From: Dactylonectria macrodidyma | Lineage: Eukaryota; Ascomycota; Sordariomycetes; Hypocreales; Nectriaceae | Reading direction: 5' to 3' | Length of the DNA: 64,000 nt | NCBI GenBank assembly: GCA_020744425.1 | Contig: JAGMUV010000058.1 | Span: 1 to 64,000, forward strand | Shown: positions 9,420-22,158 of the stretch, one piece after another | How positions within the stretch are numbered: the stretch's first letter is position 1 | Layout: each line of letters starts with the position of its first letter | Translations under genes and position numbers: made by a program | The notes under the pieces: generated by a model | The model's database searches: none | The model's input: the letters and a program-made list of their open reading frames with translations, nothing else | What the model was told of the DNA's origin: nothing

Positions 9420-11686
9420 TCACTCCAAGAGAAATTCAGCAAAGGCTGTTGTAGCTAAGCTAGGCTCCGGTGATACACAGCTCACCAGGGGGAAATGAGT
9501 AACATCATGGTCGAGAAAATATCCAGACAATGAGTCTATAGCATTGTTGGTAACACGAGGATGTGGTGCACCCCCAACGCCGGAATCAGGCTGATCGTAA
9601 CGGTGAGGCGGACTTGCGACATGCTCCGCCAGGCTCTCGGATGTGGGTAGCATAAATTCTTCCCGAATTGTGTTGAAATCAAACGGAGATGGTGTCATTA
9701 GCTCACCAATTCTCTCATTAGTGTACACGCTACAGCTCAGTTGACGAAGACACTCCTTGTTGTTGGTAGATTCTTGGTTGTGGAGCTGACCTTTTGAAGG
9801 AAACCCTACGTCTCCAAAGATCCTTCGGACCACTTGATCGTTTTCTTGAAGCATGGTATCATCCCTTCTCATTGCGTAGATGGTGACCGCTTCCTTTAGT
9901 TGTCTACAGATCTCAGAATAACGAACAGACTGGGTATCCGGTCGCTCAAGATGTGACAGAATCTTGATTGCCCGATCCAACGAGGGATCCATGGACCATT
10001 TCCGGTGACCTGAGGTATCCAGATAAGCCAGGCCTAGGCACAGTGCTGATATAAACACACTATTGACGACAAGAGGTTGCCGTCTTGGAGTGTTTAGTTC
10101 GAAGACATACTCGTGAGCAATGTCGATGCCTTTGATAGCCGAGTTCACACAGGCGTCGGAGAAGGTGGCGACACCAGCCTTGGTGGAAGAGTTTTCGGTT
10201 GCTTGCGTTTCCATTTCCGAAGCGTGGCGAACCTGAAAGGTCAGGAAGGGCCTCGTAAGCAAGATTATGGAGTAGTAGTAGGCCATGATGACTATACTGG
10301 AGCCAGGTCTATGGGATAGCCCAAAGCTTCTCGGACAGGTGCTAGAGCCCTGCCCTGCGTCTGACTCCTCACGTCCATCAACTATGAGCATTCTAGGCAA
10401 CTCTTCAGCCCACTGTCGATGCTCTTGCGAGATACTTTTGGCCAAACCAAGACTGATAGCCTTTTTCGCATAAACCTCGAGTAATATTCGCTCAAAGATG
10501 TTGCAGATTCTGAACATGGCGGACGAGACTTGAGCTACACCGGGACTTTCGCGCTCGGACAAGGACAGGGTTGGTGCCCAGGAAATGTTGGAGACGGCCT
10601 CAGATGTTGCAGGCGGTCTGCCCAGAGAGGCGGCCAGAAACAAGTCACAAACTCGCAGCGACTTCCAGGCGCGCTCCCGAGATAACCCCTTCTCGCCGCC
10701 AAAAGCTGCATTTGTCTCGTGGAGATGGATGCCAAGTGCGTAAGAGGCCCTGACAGCCGCACCCAGATTGATGAAGGCAGCATTGTATTGGGATGCGGCA
10801 GTCAAGTAATAAGTGATGAGCAAGACTGCTTGAACGGTCTCTAGCCTAGCAGCGTCCATAAGACTGAACATGGTAACCTGGCGTCCGTATGCGAAGTACT
10901 GCTCTGCCAACGACTCGTCCAAGTCGCTTTGTGCCCTTGCTTGTGCTCCTATCGCGAGAGCCAGGTGAATGATGGCAGATATGGGCTTGGACCTTTGCGA
11001 CGATTGCTCAGCCCAGTCTTGCAGTTGATCCAGGAGCCATGGCGGATCAAAGAGGTCCAGTATGCCGCTAACGGCGACGAAAAATTGGCTCGCAAGCCAT
11101 TGAGCGGTGGCGGGGTCCAGCGAGGGCTCTTTTAACATCTCGAAGCGAACTTTCGGAGTGCTCTCCATCATGGAATTACGAGCAGGCCCGTTGGTAAACG
11201 CACATGGCCCCACCGCAACCTGAACCGCGTTTCTCACTGTCTCGAGAAACGAAAGAGAGGCGGATTCGCCTCCATAGACTGCAGTATAGGTCAGCCACAG
11301 GAGTGTAACGGTCTAACTAGGAGCTCGTCGATCATACTGAATTTACCTTTGCTATCTTTGAGCATTTGCGTGTCCTTAGACGACAGAGACGAATCCGCGA
11401 CAAGGACATCAACCTGTTGTGATGACAGTGACATGGCCGCCGACGACTCGGTTCCCAAACCAGCGAGCTCGATTCGAACTTGGCCGTCAAGAGATCTGCT
11501 TGTCGACCTGTCGTCTCGCGACGCCAGCGGGGGATCCTTTGAGTAGCGGCAGGCAGCCTCGACGCCACGGGCTTTGCACTGGTCGCAAGGAAAGACGCCA
11601 TTGCACTTGGCTTTGCGTTTCTTGCAACTTTCGCATGCTTGAGCCACTCGCCGTCTGAAGCGAGGGTCAACCTTGGACCGAGGCAT
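9420..11686 (-). CDS. Zn2Cys6 transcription factor with fungal-specific middle homology region (regulator 1)
   Basis: Two exons: 11686-11347 and 11278-9420, with a 68-nt intron (GTAAAT donor, CTGACC branch, CTGCAG acceptor). The spliced frame is 732 aa. The N-terminal binuclear zinc cluster has cysteines at 18, 21, 28, 34, 37 and 46. The middle region has the fungal_trans signature (LFDPPWLLDQL, AVRASYALGIHLH, RAWKSLRVCDLFLAASLGRPP). Such proteins bind CGG-containing DNA in the nucleus and commonly control neighbouring metabolic genes. Regulator 2 at 22.2 kb has the same cysteine positions and related middle-region wording (IAVRAGYVLGIH, LRVLDLFMSTSLGHPP), so the two are probably paralogues or parallel members of one subfamily. 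The splice junction gives SKVYGGESASLSFL, typical for this family. Confidence 0.9.
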
Positions 11687-13346
11687 TGCGCGTGCGACCT
11701 AGGTAGATAGATACGAGATGGTGGAGGGAGGAAGTGGGGGCTACGAAGGCGCAGCAATGGGAGAAGGCGAAAGACCAGAAGAGGATGACGAATGGCCTAA
11801 AGTTGACTCGAGGACACCGGATATGGAGCGTGACTGGTGAGTTTTGTTGTAGGGATTGAGGTTAGATCGTTGAACTGTAGTATGGAGAAATTCTGGGGTG
11901 CATGTCGGCAGTAGGGAGCCGAGAAGTGCGGGGAAATAATTATCCCCAGGTGTTGGATCCGATATGGTTAGTTCGGTCAGGGCAAACAGTGTTCAATACG
12001 ATGTGGAGACTAAAGATGATGGATGATCCTGATCACGGATGCCTCCGGCCCCCCTCTTTTCTCGCGAGGGTTTTCTCGTCATTCGACTAAGGTGTTAGAT
12101 TGTGGCTGTGTAATTTCAAGTATCAGAATACCAGGATATCTGCATCTATGGCTGAAGATGAGAAAACCCCGTTCTAGAGGAAAGTGGAGACAAGAGTTAA
12201 CGAGAACAAGAACAACAAGAACAACCAAAAATATCATCAAGAATTGATCTACATTTATCTGGCTATCCCTAATCTTTACTAAAAACACACCGCGTATCCA
12301 ACATGAGGCTAGGATATCTGTCTATCAGAGGTTTATGCAAATTCGGGGCTTATGCCGCCACACGGAGGGTCAATCCAACATTAACGATAACTAAGGAACG
12401 AGGTGTCACGATGTATATTTGGTATAGCTGGGCATGTATCTGGCGTGTGACTACTCTGGCAATATTCTTCTAGCTGGTTTCAGTATAAGGATGTACAGGG
12501 ACTCAGAGCGGGATCACATGTAACTCAGAATTAATACTCACCTAATCTGCCGCCTCACAGAATCAGAGCTCGTGATACGAGGTTTATCATTGTTAGGTGT
12601 AATTTGTATGGGAAAACCGTTAGCAGCTAAAAAATATCCAGCAAAAAGAGGTTATCTCTATATAGGATCATCGTTATGGCCGTGCTTCAGTACATTTGTC
12701 AGGCCAAAGGATTTGTAAATGGCTCTTTTCTTCGAGTTAATGTTAATATTGATTATATTTTAAAAAGGGGGCAAGACATTTGCAAAAGGTAGCTAAGCTA
12801 AAGATATATATATATATGAAGAAATAAATGACACCGCTAACATACTACACCAAGTACATGGATCAATTTCCGCCTTGCAGCATAACAGGATCTAGGGCTG
12901 CTCGCTCGGCTTTAGGTGTGCCGGCAATACAGAATATATGGGGTAGCCGATCCGGTGCGCTAGCCGGTGCACCATCCGATGCCATCCGGCCCATTGTGAT
13001 TGGGTGAACAGGCAACACCAGTGTTCACAGAAAGGCGTATAACTTTTATTTCCAGCATTCGGTTGTTCAGACGTCTTCAAGTTTGGCCGAGTTCATCTCC
13101 TAGACAGACCGCATACAATGTTACGAGCTGTTTGAAAGCCCTCTTACCTTCCGATAAGAGCCTGCCACGAAAGCTTGATAGAAGAGATGACTGGTCTCGA
13201 AGATGGTTTCAGCATTCCGCCCCGCATATAAGTAGCTGCTCATGATTTAAAAAGGAAATTTTGAAGCAGCTCAAGCTCAATTGATGTGCCGTTAGAATTG
13301 ATGAGCAGTGATCCATCCATAATTTGCGGATTCAGAAATACCTAAC
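11687..13346. other. Intergenic region upstream of regulator 1 and downstream of the monooxygenase
   Basis: 1.66 kb without a supported gene. It holds the regulator 1 promoter. There is a short TA repeat near 12806-12817. Short open frames here show no domain. Confidence 0.5.
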
Positions 13347-15422
13347 CTAATGAGAGAATGGCAGCTTTCTAAACTCGGGAGTATTCTCTGGGAAAGGTTC
13401 TGCCGGTATATCTATCAACTCTGGCTGCAAGAAATGTGCCAGCTCGCCTTCCCTGGGGTCAACCTGCGCAACCGACCAGCCATCACCAAGCCAGGCTAGC
13501 CTGTTCGTCTCAACACCAGCCTTGTCCCCACTATAGGTGTAGTCAAAATCTTCCCAGCGTGGCGATCGAAGAGTCTCCATGGCATGTAACGCGCTCCCAG
13601 GCCAGACCCCCGTGACCCGACCACCCCTACCACTGTTGCTCTTGTACCAACTACTGCAGTCGTCCAGATACACAGTATCCTTGAAGTACTCCTCAATGAC
13701 GTGCGAGAAGTCCTTGACTCGGGCGGGTTTTGGTTCCATGCTTGAGATGCCTTCCTTTTGAAGTTTCCGTATGCACTTGATGATGTAGTCCCCGGTCCGC
13801 TCCATCATGGTTGTCAGCGTTCCCGTACCGATGGCAGCATTCGGGCCCAGCATCATAAAGTAGTTGGGGAACCCATCTGTAGCTACGGATAGATAGGTTT
13901 CCGCATGGGGCTCAAACTTTTGCTGTATGGTTTGGCCATTCTTTCCAGTCACGGGGAAAGCCGGAGGGGCAGAGGTCTGGAACCCAGTCGCGCAGACCAA
14001 AACATCCAACTCCCTCTCTTCTCCGTTCTGCAACACGAGGCTCGTAGCTGTAGCTCTGGAAATGGGCGTATTGATGAAGTCGACATTGTCTTCTCCGAGG
14101 GCCTCGAGATAGCCCGGGCCAGGTGTCAGCCTTCGGCAGCCGACTGCGAAGCTTGGCAGCAGTGACTTGAGAATGTGTGGTTTGTTTGCCAGCTTCTGTC
14201 GCATGAGTGCTGTGAAGTCGTCTCGTGCAAAAATCTGGGTCGATGAGTCCTTTAGTGTCAGAGCATGAATCGAGTTGCTATCTCTCTCAATGATGGTCCG
14301 GAAGTTCAAATAGTGTTGAGGGTCCATGGCGAACTGTTTCTTCTGCTCTGGCGAGACTATCAATGGTCAGTTTATGTCCTTTATCTCGTTTGTCTCCACC
14401 TCCTCCACCCTCCTCCTCTCTTCCTTAGCAGAGATGATTTTGTGCGTATCTTACAAGTTGTATTCTCCAGCCCGAGGGTTTTCATGACCGGGTCCCCAAA
14501 TGGCCTGGAGATCCATGTCTTGCTTCTGATAAAGCAATCTACATGCGTGCCAGACAGTCGCTGCAGGTTGGGGATAATCTGGATTGCACTGCTTCCGCCG
14601 CCGATGACACCAATTCTCTTGTTCTCAAAGTCGACGCTAGAGGCAGCAAGTCAACAATCACCGTTAGAAATGGAAGGGTTCCATTCACCTTTCATCCCAT
14701 GCTGCGGAGTGCATGACCGGAATCTTCATATGTTGAAGTCCTGGGATGTCTGGCCACGACTTCTCGTTTAGTGTACCCCGTGCACTGATGACGACGTCTG
14801 CCTTATCCAACATGATCTCCCCAGTGCGCAGATTCTCAACCGTAACATGCCTAGGTGGTGTGTTAATCAAGGCTCTACACGAATTATTGTCTATTCTCTC
14901 GTACCATTGTGAAGTACTGCCGTCCCAGCCCGCCTCTATAACTTTGTGTGAGGTCTTGACAAATCTGTCCACGGAATATCGCTGCGTAATCGATTCGAGA
15001 TATTGGCGAATTTCTGCCGCTGGTGCGTAGAATCGGCTCCAGTCAGTGTTGGGTGCAAACGTGTACTGGTACGAATGTGCTGTGTGGAAACGAGTTATTA
15101 TTAGGTGTAGTTGTCACAGCCAACTAAGAATACACTTACCAGGAATGTCACAGGCGCAACCGGGGTAACGATTCTCATACCACGTCCCTCCAACTCCAGC
15201 GTTCTTCTCATATATCGTCAACTTGACGTTGCGTAGTCGCTCTGGTATCCGAACACCGCAATAAATTCCCGAGAAGCCAGCACCAATGACGATTACACTG
15301 ATAGGGCGGAAGTTCTCCACAACCTGCTGCTTGGAAGATGAGTTTTGAGAAGTCACCAGGCCATTTGTTTTCCGGTGCGAGGTCGTCTCGGGCGTCACCC
15401 CTGTGGTTGCTACGGTAGCCAT
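13347..15422 (-). CDS. FAD/NADPH Baeyer-Villiger monooxygenase
   Basis: Four exons (15422-15140, 15079-14689, 14636-14455, 14356-13347) join in one frame of 621 aa; introns are 60, 52 and 98 nt. Family enzymes insert one oxygen atom beside a ketone, forming an ester or lactone with FAD, NADPH and O2. Seen: the FAD Rossmann motif GAGFSG with EKNAGVGGTWYENRYPGCACD, the NADPH Rossmann motif GVIGGGSSAIQ, and ATGFQTSAPPAF toward the C-terminus. The family fingerprint FxGxxxHxxxW appears as MKIPVMHSAAWD, keeping His and Trp but with Met and Ile for Phe and Gly. The ATG at 15422 opens a short low-complexity lead before the FAD motif. No targeting signal is obvious. It is nearest to regulator 1; the hydrolase at 24.4 kb could act on its ester product. 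The substrate cannot be read from the sequence. Confidence 0.9.
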
Positions 15423-18400
15423 GGTCGTTCTCGATGGGGCTTTGGAAGAAAACGAAACGCAGATTGCCAAAGTTGGAGTGGTTGACACTTGGTAATGGCG
15501 AAGAAGGGAGAAAACGTAGATAAAAACCGACCTATATCTATTTTCTATTTTCAACATCCGATATGTTTGGGGGTTGCCGCGCCGCTCTCTGCTTTGACCT
15601 TACTCCACCACTTGTTTGGCGCCGGCTACTACCGACGATCGGATCGAGGACCTTGTGTGGGGGGGCCGGATCGGGTTCTCCACCCAGGCGTCCATTCCCT
15701 ATCCCGTACCCCAGGTGGGCGTGCCAAAGGCCGGAACGGAAGCTGCACTTGAGCCGGTAGTCTCCTAGTTTGCCTCACTTCCGGAGAAGAGGAGAACAGA
15801 AACCAGGTATCAAAGAGGATTGGCAAACTCATCGCCCTGGCTGAGAAAGTGGGCTCGATGAATTCCTTTATTGCCACGATTTACATCCATACGGAGGGGA
15901 GCTTGACCTTGGAAGGGACCCCCCGGATGGATTCACTCGATCTGCTCCAGTTTGGAACGAGTCGTAGCATCATGGTCGGCATGTCCGCTTCTGGGTTGGA
16001 CACAAAGGTAGGGACACGAAGGTAGGGACTCTGCAGCCATGGCGTGCGGAATATTGCGGCAACCATGAGTTACCCGGGATCTAACAGACTTATGATGTGC
16101 TCCAAGAGAACTAGATACCCTGAGTTTGGAGCCAAGTTCAGTCATGGAATGCCGTTGTTCTGAACATGCGATGCCTTTCTTTGGTGAAGGTTTAGAAACG
16201 AAGGAGTCGCATGATAATGCTGTAGCCTGATGATAACTTGCATCCTGCCGAGGTTAACCGCCTAATCGCATAGCACGATCGGCGCCTCTCGATCCTGGCT
16301 AATCATTCCTATGCACTTTTAGGACAGCTGAAATGGGGTTTATCATCCCAGCCTTGAAGAAGTTAGGGTTAGTCATATAGCTATTAATGGTGCGGTTAGA
16401 GGAATTGTCGACTTTCTTGCGCATCGGAAGGTGATATATCTACTTCCATCCTCCATACTCTTCCTTCTTAAAAAGACCTTCAATCCTCCCTCAGACGAAT
16501 TATCAGCAAGGTCCAGAATTGAGCCATTTGGTATCGACATCCTGAATGTGCTGCCTTTTCCCAACCAAACAAGCCCTCTTAGTGTCTTCGCATAGAGTGC
16601 ACATTATAATAATTACTGAAAACAAACGTGTTTTATACTAATAGGTAAAAGCCCCCAATGACATTACGACTAGCAACAACGCCTACCGAGTTCGGCAGGA
16701 GCGAATTCAACACCTTTGCTTAATACTGCTTCAGAGTGCATCATTCCTTTAACAAAAGCCTTGCTTACGAAATTATGCTCCTTATCCTTTCCCTCCGAGT
16801 AAAGAATAAAGGGCGTTCGGGCCCCCAGCTAGCACCCAGATCTGATCATTGGCCTTAGAACCTTGTATGCCTAGCACTTGTTACTCTTTCCTCATACGCA
16901 TTAAGCATCGGTTTCGGTGTAACTGCCTGAGCCCTTCATATGAGGGATCCGTGGAGAAACGGACAGGGCCCGGTGTGTCCATCCGGTCCTTGGAAGGTAC
17001 TGAGTTGGAGGTGTCGGATTCCCGGAGCTTTTCGATCAGCTAGATTAGTCCTTTCTTTGTGGGCCGGTAGTTTTGCATGACTCCCCACATGCTTGCCATT
17101 TTGGCGATAAACAGTTTGAAGGGCTCCCTGCATTCCCTAACTCTTTTAGATGGAATTGTCTTGGCGATTATCGTCTGTTAGAGAGCTTCAACGCGGCTTA
17201 TCCCGATGGAGTATTTAGGGTTAAGCTGAGATGTAAGCTTAACCTATCTGAAAGAGAGCTGAGTCCTATCTTAGATATAGTAGTATCGCGAGACTTATCT
17301 TGTATTTAGGGGATGTGTTGAAAATAAAGCTATTGAATCTTAGAATACTCGAATTTGACGGATGGGTAGTTAAGACTCTGCTCTCCTAATCATTCAAGGT
17401 CGTGCCAGAAGATCCCCCAAGTGTTTAGGGGCCCGTGAAAAGCGGGCAGCCCAGCTGGACTTTTGCGCGACTCAGGCCGTGTCTGAATAAAAGAGGGCAT
17501 CTTGAGAGGCCCAAAGACTTTAGCAAAGTGGGCATAAACGTGCTGCACCCTGTGTCTCCCTTAACCGCAACGAGCATCCTTCCTACCTGCGTGAATACAC
17601 AATTATCCAATGAATTTGTTGTAAATCTGCCATCATCGCTTGCCCATCATGCTCAGAAGGGAAACTATTTTATGGAAAACATCTTATCCCTAGGAGTCGG
17701 TCCATGGCAGAAAAAAACCCAGCTGCCAACGAGATCTGGGGCAATGTCTGCACCAGTCACCAAATCCATCCTTCCTTCCACTGGCAGTTTATTGACTTCA
17801 ATAAACTCCATCGCTTAAGGACACAAGCAGCCTCGCGAGGTCGTCCAAACACTGACAAGATGCGGACAGGATCCTCAAGTTGGAGCGTGGCCCGTTTTTT
17901 TGGCCCCATCTCAAGCGCTTCAAGCATCGGATCCTGTCCCTGAGTACGTGGGATTGTGCATAGGACTGAACCCGTATTAAAACTTCCTTTGAATGTAGAT
18001 AGACTTCAAACCTAATCCACCCTCAACAACCTAGACAGTCCTTAACAGCCTAGGTCGTCAGCTACTGACAGCTTTGTTAATTCAAGGGTATCTAGATTAG
18101 CTAGATCTATAGGGATAAATAGCTACAGTGGGGCGGATAAAATTATTCAGCCCGAAGGGCGTTTTACTCAGTCAGAAAGAAGAGCATAAAACCTCTTCTG
18201 ATTGGCTAATTAGCCAGGCCTGTGCTCAACTCGTGCGCGAATTGGTCGGCTGATAATGCCACCAAATGATGGCCCACAAACCCCTGAGCGTTGACGAGGT
18301 AACTAGCTTGGCAAGCTCTCCAAGAACTTTCAGGTTCTTCTTTTCTTCAATGCAATCAGTTTGTTGGGTTTCTAAGCACGATTCTGACTGAATAAAAGCC

Positions 18401-18734
18401 CCGTGCCCCTTGCTCCTTACACTAATCTACGTGGCGGCTGCTTCCATCTTCCGTCGAGTCTATCAAACCCATCAGGTTGCTAACGGTATCTAGGTTCACA
18501 TATTACCTCCTTACCCGGCCTACCTCTCAAGATTCCCCAGTTACCCTGCCTCTGGGAAGCAGTGCAGTTTCCTCCCTGATCATTCAGACCTGATCTAACT
18601 ACCTCAAAGACAGCCTCTCTATCGAGATTTATCATAGTATTGGACGTAAGCCGTCGCAAAGCCTCCCTGCCCGAGCGATATCTAGCAGTCTAGGTAGGTA
18701 AGAGGTGGATACATATATGGCCAGATGGAGGACG
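15423..18734. other. Long intergenic region, no supported gene
   Basis: 3.3 kb with only short open frames in conflicting directions and no domain I recognise. The first 200 bp are the monooxygenase promoter. Sequence character suggests old, decayed repeats, but I could not assign a family. Confidence 0.45.
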
Positions 18735-19752
18735 ATCTACCCCAAGCAGTTCGAAACTGCCACACCTGCAAGCAAGACCCGCCTGAAGTCGAATTTCGAA
18801 GCGTCAAGGACCCTGCGAAGCTTACAGGAGAGTGTGCCAGCTGTAGGCACGCTGAAGGGAACGGGTAGCCGGATCCCGAGCCGCCGTTGCCGCCATGTGG
18901 AATATTGTCTTGAGGCTATCGCCACGCAGAGCCACGAAAAGGACCGATTCTCTAGCTAACCTGACGCCTCCAAGGCGGGCTGCGCCAACGCCTGCGTCTG
19001 TGCACGGTTTACAACCTCCTGCCACGCCTGCTTTATTCCGTCGCCTGGCGCCCACACTCCAGGGACTGCCTAGACCTCTGCTGGGGCCATCTACCCCAAG
19101 CGCGGTGGAGGGACCTTCCCTTATCACTCCTACCCTTAGCCTGCCAACAGTAGTTCTGGGCACGCCGATTCCTCAAACGCCAATTCCTCAAGGCACTCTT
19201 CCAACGGCTCCTGTTGTGCTAGGCACGCCTATACCACAGGAATCGTTCCCTGCCACACCTTCATTACTGCCACAGGGTCATTGCCGCGGCCGTTATACAC
19301 ATCAAGGCACCTTTAACCCACGGCCACGGCCAGAGCCTCAAGAGCGACAGTTTGATCAGATAGTTGATCCACCTCTTACAGGGGACCTTAACTTGCCTGC
19401 CCTTAGTGAGGAGGATCAGGCCCTTGTGCGGGAGTTCTATACCGCTCTGGATGACGAGAAGATGCATAGTTACATTCACTGCCAGGAGCATTAGTTCGAA
19501 ATGAAGAGAAATAGCTTAAAAATCTACAGCCACTGCATTAGTCAAGACAGGGAGAGAACCCCTAACGAGCCCTACTTCTTTAGCACTGCGAATAACCTTG
19601 ACTTCGGGGAAGTCCCCGGTAATCTACCTGGCCTAACAATGGTTGAGGAGATGCTGATTGCTAGGGTTCACGTACACATGAGGTCCTACAGGTACGTAGC
19701 GCTCAGTATAAATCCCGCCGCCATGTTGATTGAGCCTGTCAGGAAGCGGTAG
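18735..19752 (+). pseudogene. Helitron replicase/helicase, decayed N-terminal fragment
   Basis: A zinc motif (CHTCKQ ... GECASCRHAE) at about 18758-18855 sits in one frame, and a Pro-rich linker with SEEDQALVREFYTALDD (from 18895) in another, so at least one frameshift is present. The second frame ends at TAG 19492-19494 in CQEH-stop-FEMK and continues in frame (19495-19752) with PYFFSTANNLDFGEVPG, LPGLTMVEEMLIARVHVHM. That text matches the conserved start of the Helitron helitron_like region (DPGEVP, LTQVEEMLIAR). A Trp TGG-to-TAG change explains the stop and fits RIP. Downstream replication-initiator and helicase domains are not seen, so this is a relic. Confidence 0.75.
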
Positions 19753-19942
19753 AGGGACCCCTATGAATATCAGCCAACTCCTTTACTACAGGTTTGAAGT
19801 GGTTTTAAGAGCTGGTTACCGCCGCAGTCGAAAGGGGGATCTAGAGGGTTCCCCCAGGAGAATTTAATAGCAGGTATTAGGTATTTACCCTTCTGGCTGG
19901 ATATTCAGCCGTTAAGTCCCTTGCCTTGGGCCCTTGGCAACT

Positions 19943-21327
19943 TAATGGGTGTTCAAAGTATTTTAACACATTCCGTGTCAACCCGGTGTAGCTATACCCC
20001 CACTACGTGATGGTCTCACTTTGAACCCTTATTACGCACCCAAATAAATATCAATTAAATATTTATGTATATCAATCTGTAGCTTTTTGAATAGAGTTTC
20101 GAATGGCGTCTTTAATATTTCGTATATTAGCCGCGTGCGCGCACCACATCCTGCATCCTGTGCTTCATTGAATGGACTAGGTTCTGTATCACCTCGGGCT
20201 CAATCTCTTCCCACAGCTTGACTATGGCTTCTATAAGCCGTATCTTTGCTTCCTTTGTCTTTGGTATGTAAGCAAGCTCAGGATATCGCTCACAGACCCT
20301 GATTTTGAGTATGTGCTATAGGTTTTCTATAGGGTTGAGATCCGGGCTATAGGGCGGCCAGGCCACTACCTCCGCCCTCCGGTTCTCACACCATTCTATG
20401 AGCCAGCTTCTTATTAAATGGGATGTATAAAGGCTTGAATTATCGTGCTGAAAGTAGCTGTTTCTAGTCATAATTCGAGGAAGGTATTGCTTTAAGCATT
20501 CAAGTAGAACTCGCGCCGTAATGCCGCCGCCTTCAGATTCCGGGTCGCCGTAAAGAGGGCACATTAGAAGCCTTCTGACTGTATTGAAGGCACTGAAGAA
20601 TATCTGCGAATGCCTAGTCGGTGTGACACGGGTCTGAACATTCCTTCTGAATAGCCTCTCGTACTAGGAATAGTCAGAGAGGTCGCAATTGCATTAAGAA
20701 AACGTACCGGCTTATAGAAGCACTAAGTGCGTCTCTAACCCTCACCTCGAGCTATAGTAACTTCATCAGAAAAGGTCCATTTCTCCTAAAACTCAATAGG
20801 CATGTGAATATAGCGTCTCGCAAAGCGTAGACGTTTTCTAGCTATTTCCTCACTAATGAATGGTCTTAAAAGTGACTAGAAGTATATAATGCCTTCCTTT
20901 CGAAGGAAGGTAATTATGGTCTTCCTACAGCAGCTCAAATTGGCCTCCTCGATTAATTCACGTATCTAGATATAAGGGTCTTGACCTATTACTCACAGTA
21001 TCTATCTTTTTTCCCGGTCTCCTAGCTTAGGGGGGCGGCCGCACCTAGGTTGGTCGCGGCCGCTCTGTTGTTCTTAGTATCGCCGGACAATGCCGTAAAT
21101 TGCGTGCCGTGTAACTCCCTCCTCGCGTGCGATTTTGATAGCAGAAACGCCCGAATTATACCTCCAAACAATCCTCGTCCTCATATAAAGAGAATGATGT
21201 ATTTGCGACACCATTCTGACTTGAATTGGTAGTGCGATCGGCTGTTGAAGCTGATGATGATTTTGGTGAAGGTATCACGGAAAGCGGGGTACGGAAAAAT
21301 GTGTCGTAACTTTTGGGGACCCACTGT
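19943..21327 (-). mobile_element. Tc1/mariner-type DNA transposon, RIP-degraded
   Basis: A degenerate terminal inverted repeat is visible. The right end, read inward on the minus strand from 21327, is TACAGTGGGTCCCCAAAAG; the left end near 19943 is TTAATGGGTGTTCAAAG. They match over about 30 positions allowing transitions. The enclosed minus-strand frame encodes a transposase relic. Exact ends are uncertain. Confidence 0.6.
20127..21190 (-). pseudogene. Tc1/mariner (DDE_3/IS630-type) transposase, decayed
   Basis: The N-terminal helix-turn-helix is readable near 21185-21060 (SAIKIAREEGVTRHAIYGIV, then GRPP). The catalytic C-terminal half is clear at 20564-20316: QHDNSSLYTSHL, then WPPYSPDLNPIENL. 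It then meets a TAG at 20313-20315 (ENL-stop-HILK, where a Trp is usual) and continues in frame to a TAA at 20127-20129 (MQDVVRARG). Further stops lie upstream of 20564. Several stops are of the TGG-to-TAG kind, consistent with RIP. It cannot make a full transposase. Confidence 0.8.
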
Positions 21328-22158
21328 AGCTTCCTTCCTCCATAGACAGGGAAAAGGGACAAGATATTCTATCGTCACCAAACTGTCTCACCTATTCCAT
21401 CCTGTCTGATATCTCCGGAGGTTCCCACTTGGCTTTGCATCCCGTCTTAGCCTTCCAACGCCTTCGCTTGATATGTTCAAATTCTCGAATCCCCCCTTGG
21501 CACCGACGTCACCTCCTAGTCTGCCTCCTCGCCATAGAGCACAATCCTGGAGGGGAGCCTGAGCGTCCGACATGCCATGTAAAACTCCAGCTCGGGACAG
21601 GGCGAGCACGCATTAGTGGGCCGAAGTGCTCTAGGTCTAGCTCCTGACGCCAGTGGGCCCTCCGTGGTCGCATCCACCACCTCCATGGGGGAAGCGGAGA
21701 TACAGGCCCCTCCCAGAAGCAGGCCTTGCAGCACAGCACAGCACAGCCGCAAGGATATGAGCCTGGCCCCGTAAGATGTGGCAATATGTGGCAACTGTCA
21801 TCTTCAATGGCAAATTCTTTAGTTGCCAGGACGTCGATCCATTCCTCACCCTTGTAGTGGGAGTGGGAGAGGGGTATGGCGCCCGCTCAATCTCCCCTTG
21901 CTGTTAGGGAGGGATGTACTTTCTTCCGGGCTTTGTTAGTGCAAGCGTGATAAGTAAATCATTTGTCATACGCTATTTTTCTAGGGATCTCATGTTAATT
22001 CCCACCCCGCAAAGACTCCACCCCCGGATTCTCTCCCCCCATGGTATACGCACCCACGAATGGATCTCTCGTCAACACATTCTCTCTCTCCCTCCTCTGG
22101 TTCATCTTTCTTCTTATTTGAACCATAGGTCACAGATCATATCCACTATCCATCGACA
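21328..22158. other. Intergenic region and promoter of regulator 2
   Basis: 830 bp with no supported gene. CT-rich stretches within the last 150 bp before the ATG (TCTCTCTCCCTCCTC near 22081-22095) resemble pyrimidine-rich fungal promoters. Confidence 0.5.
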
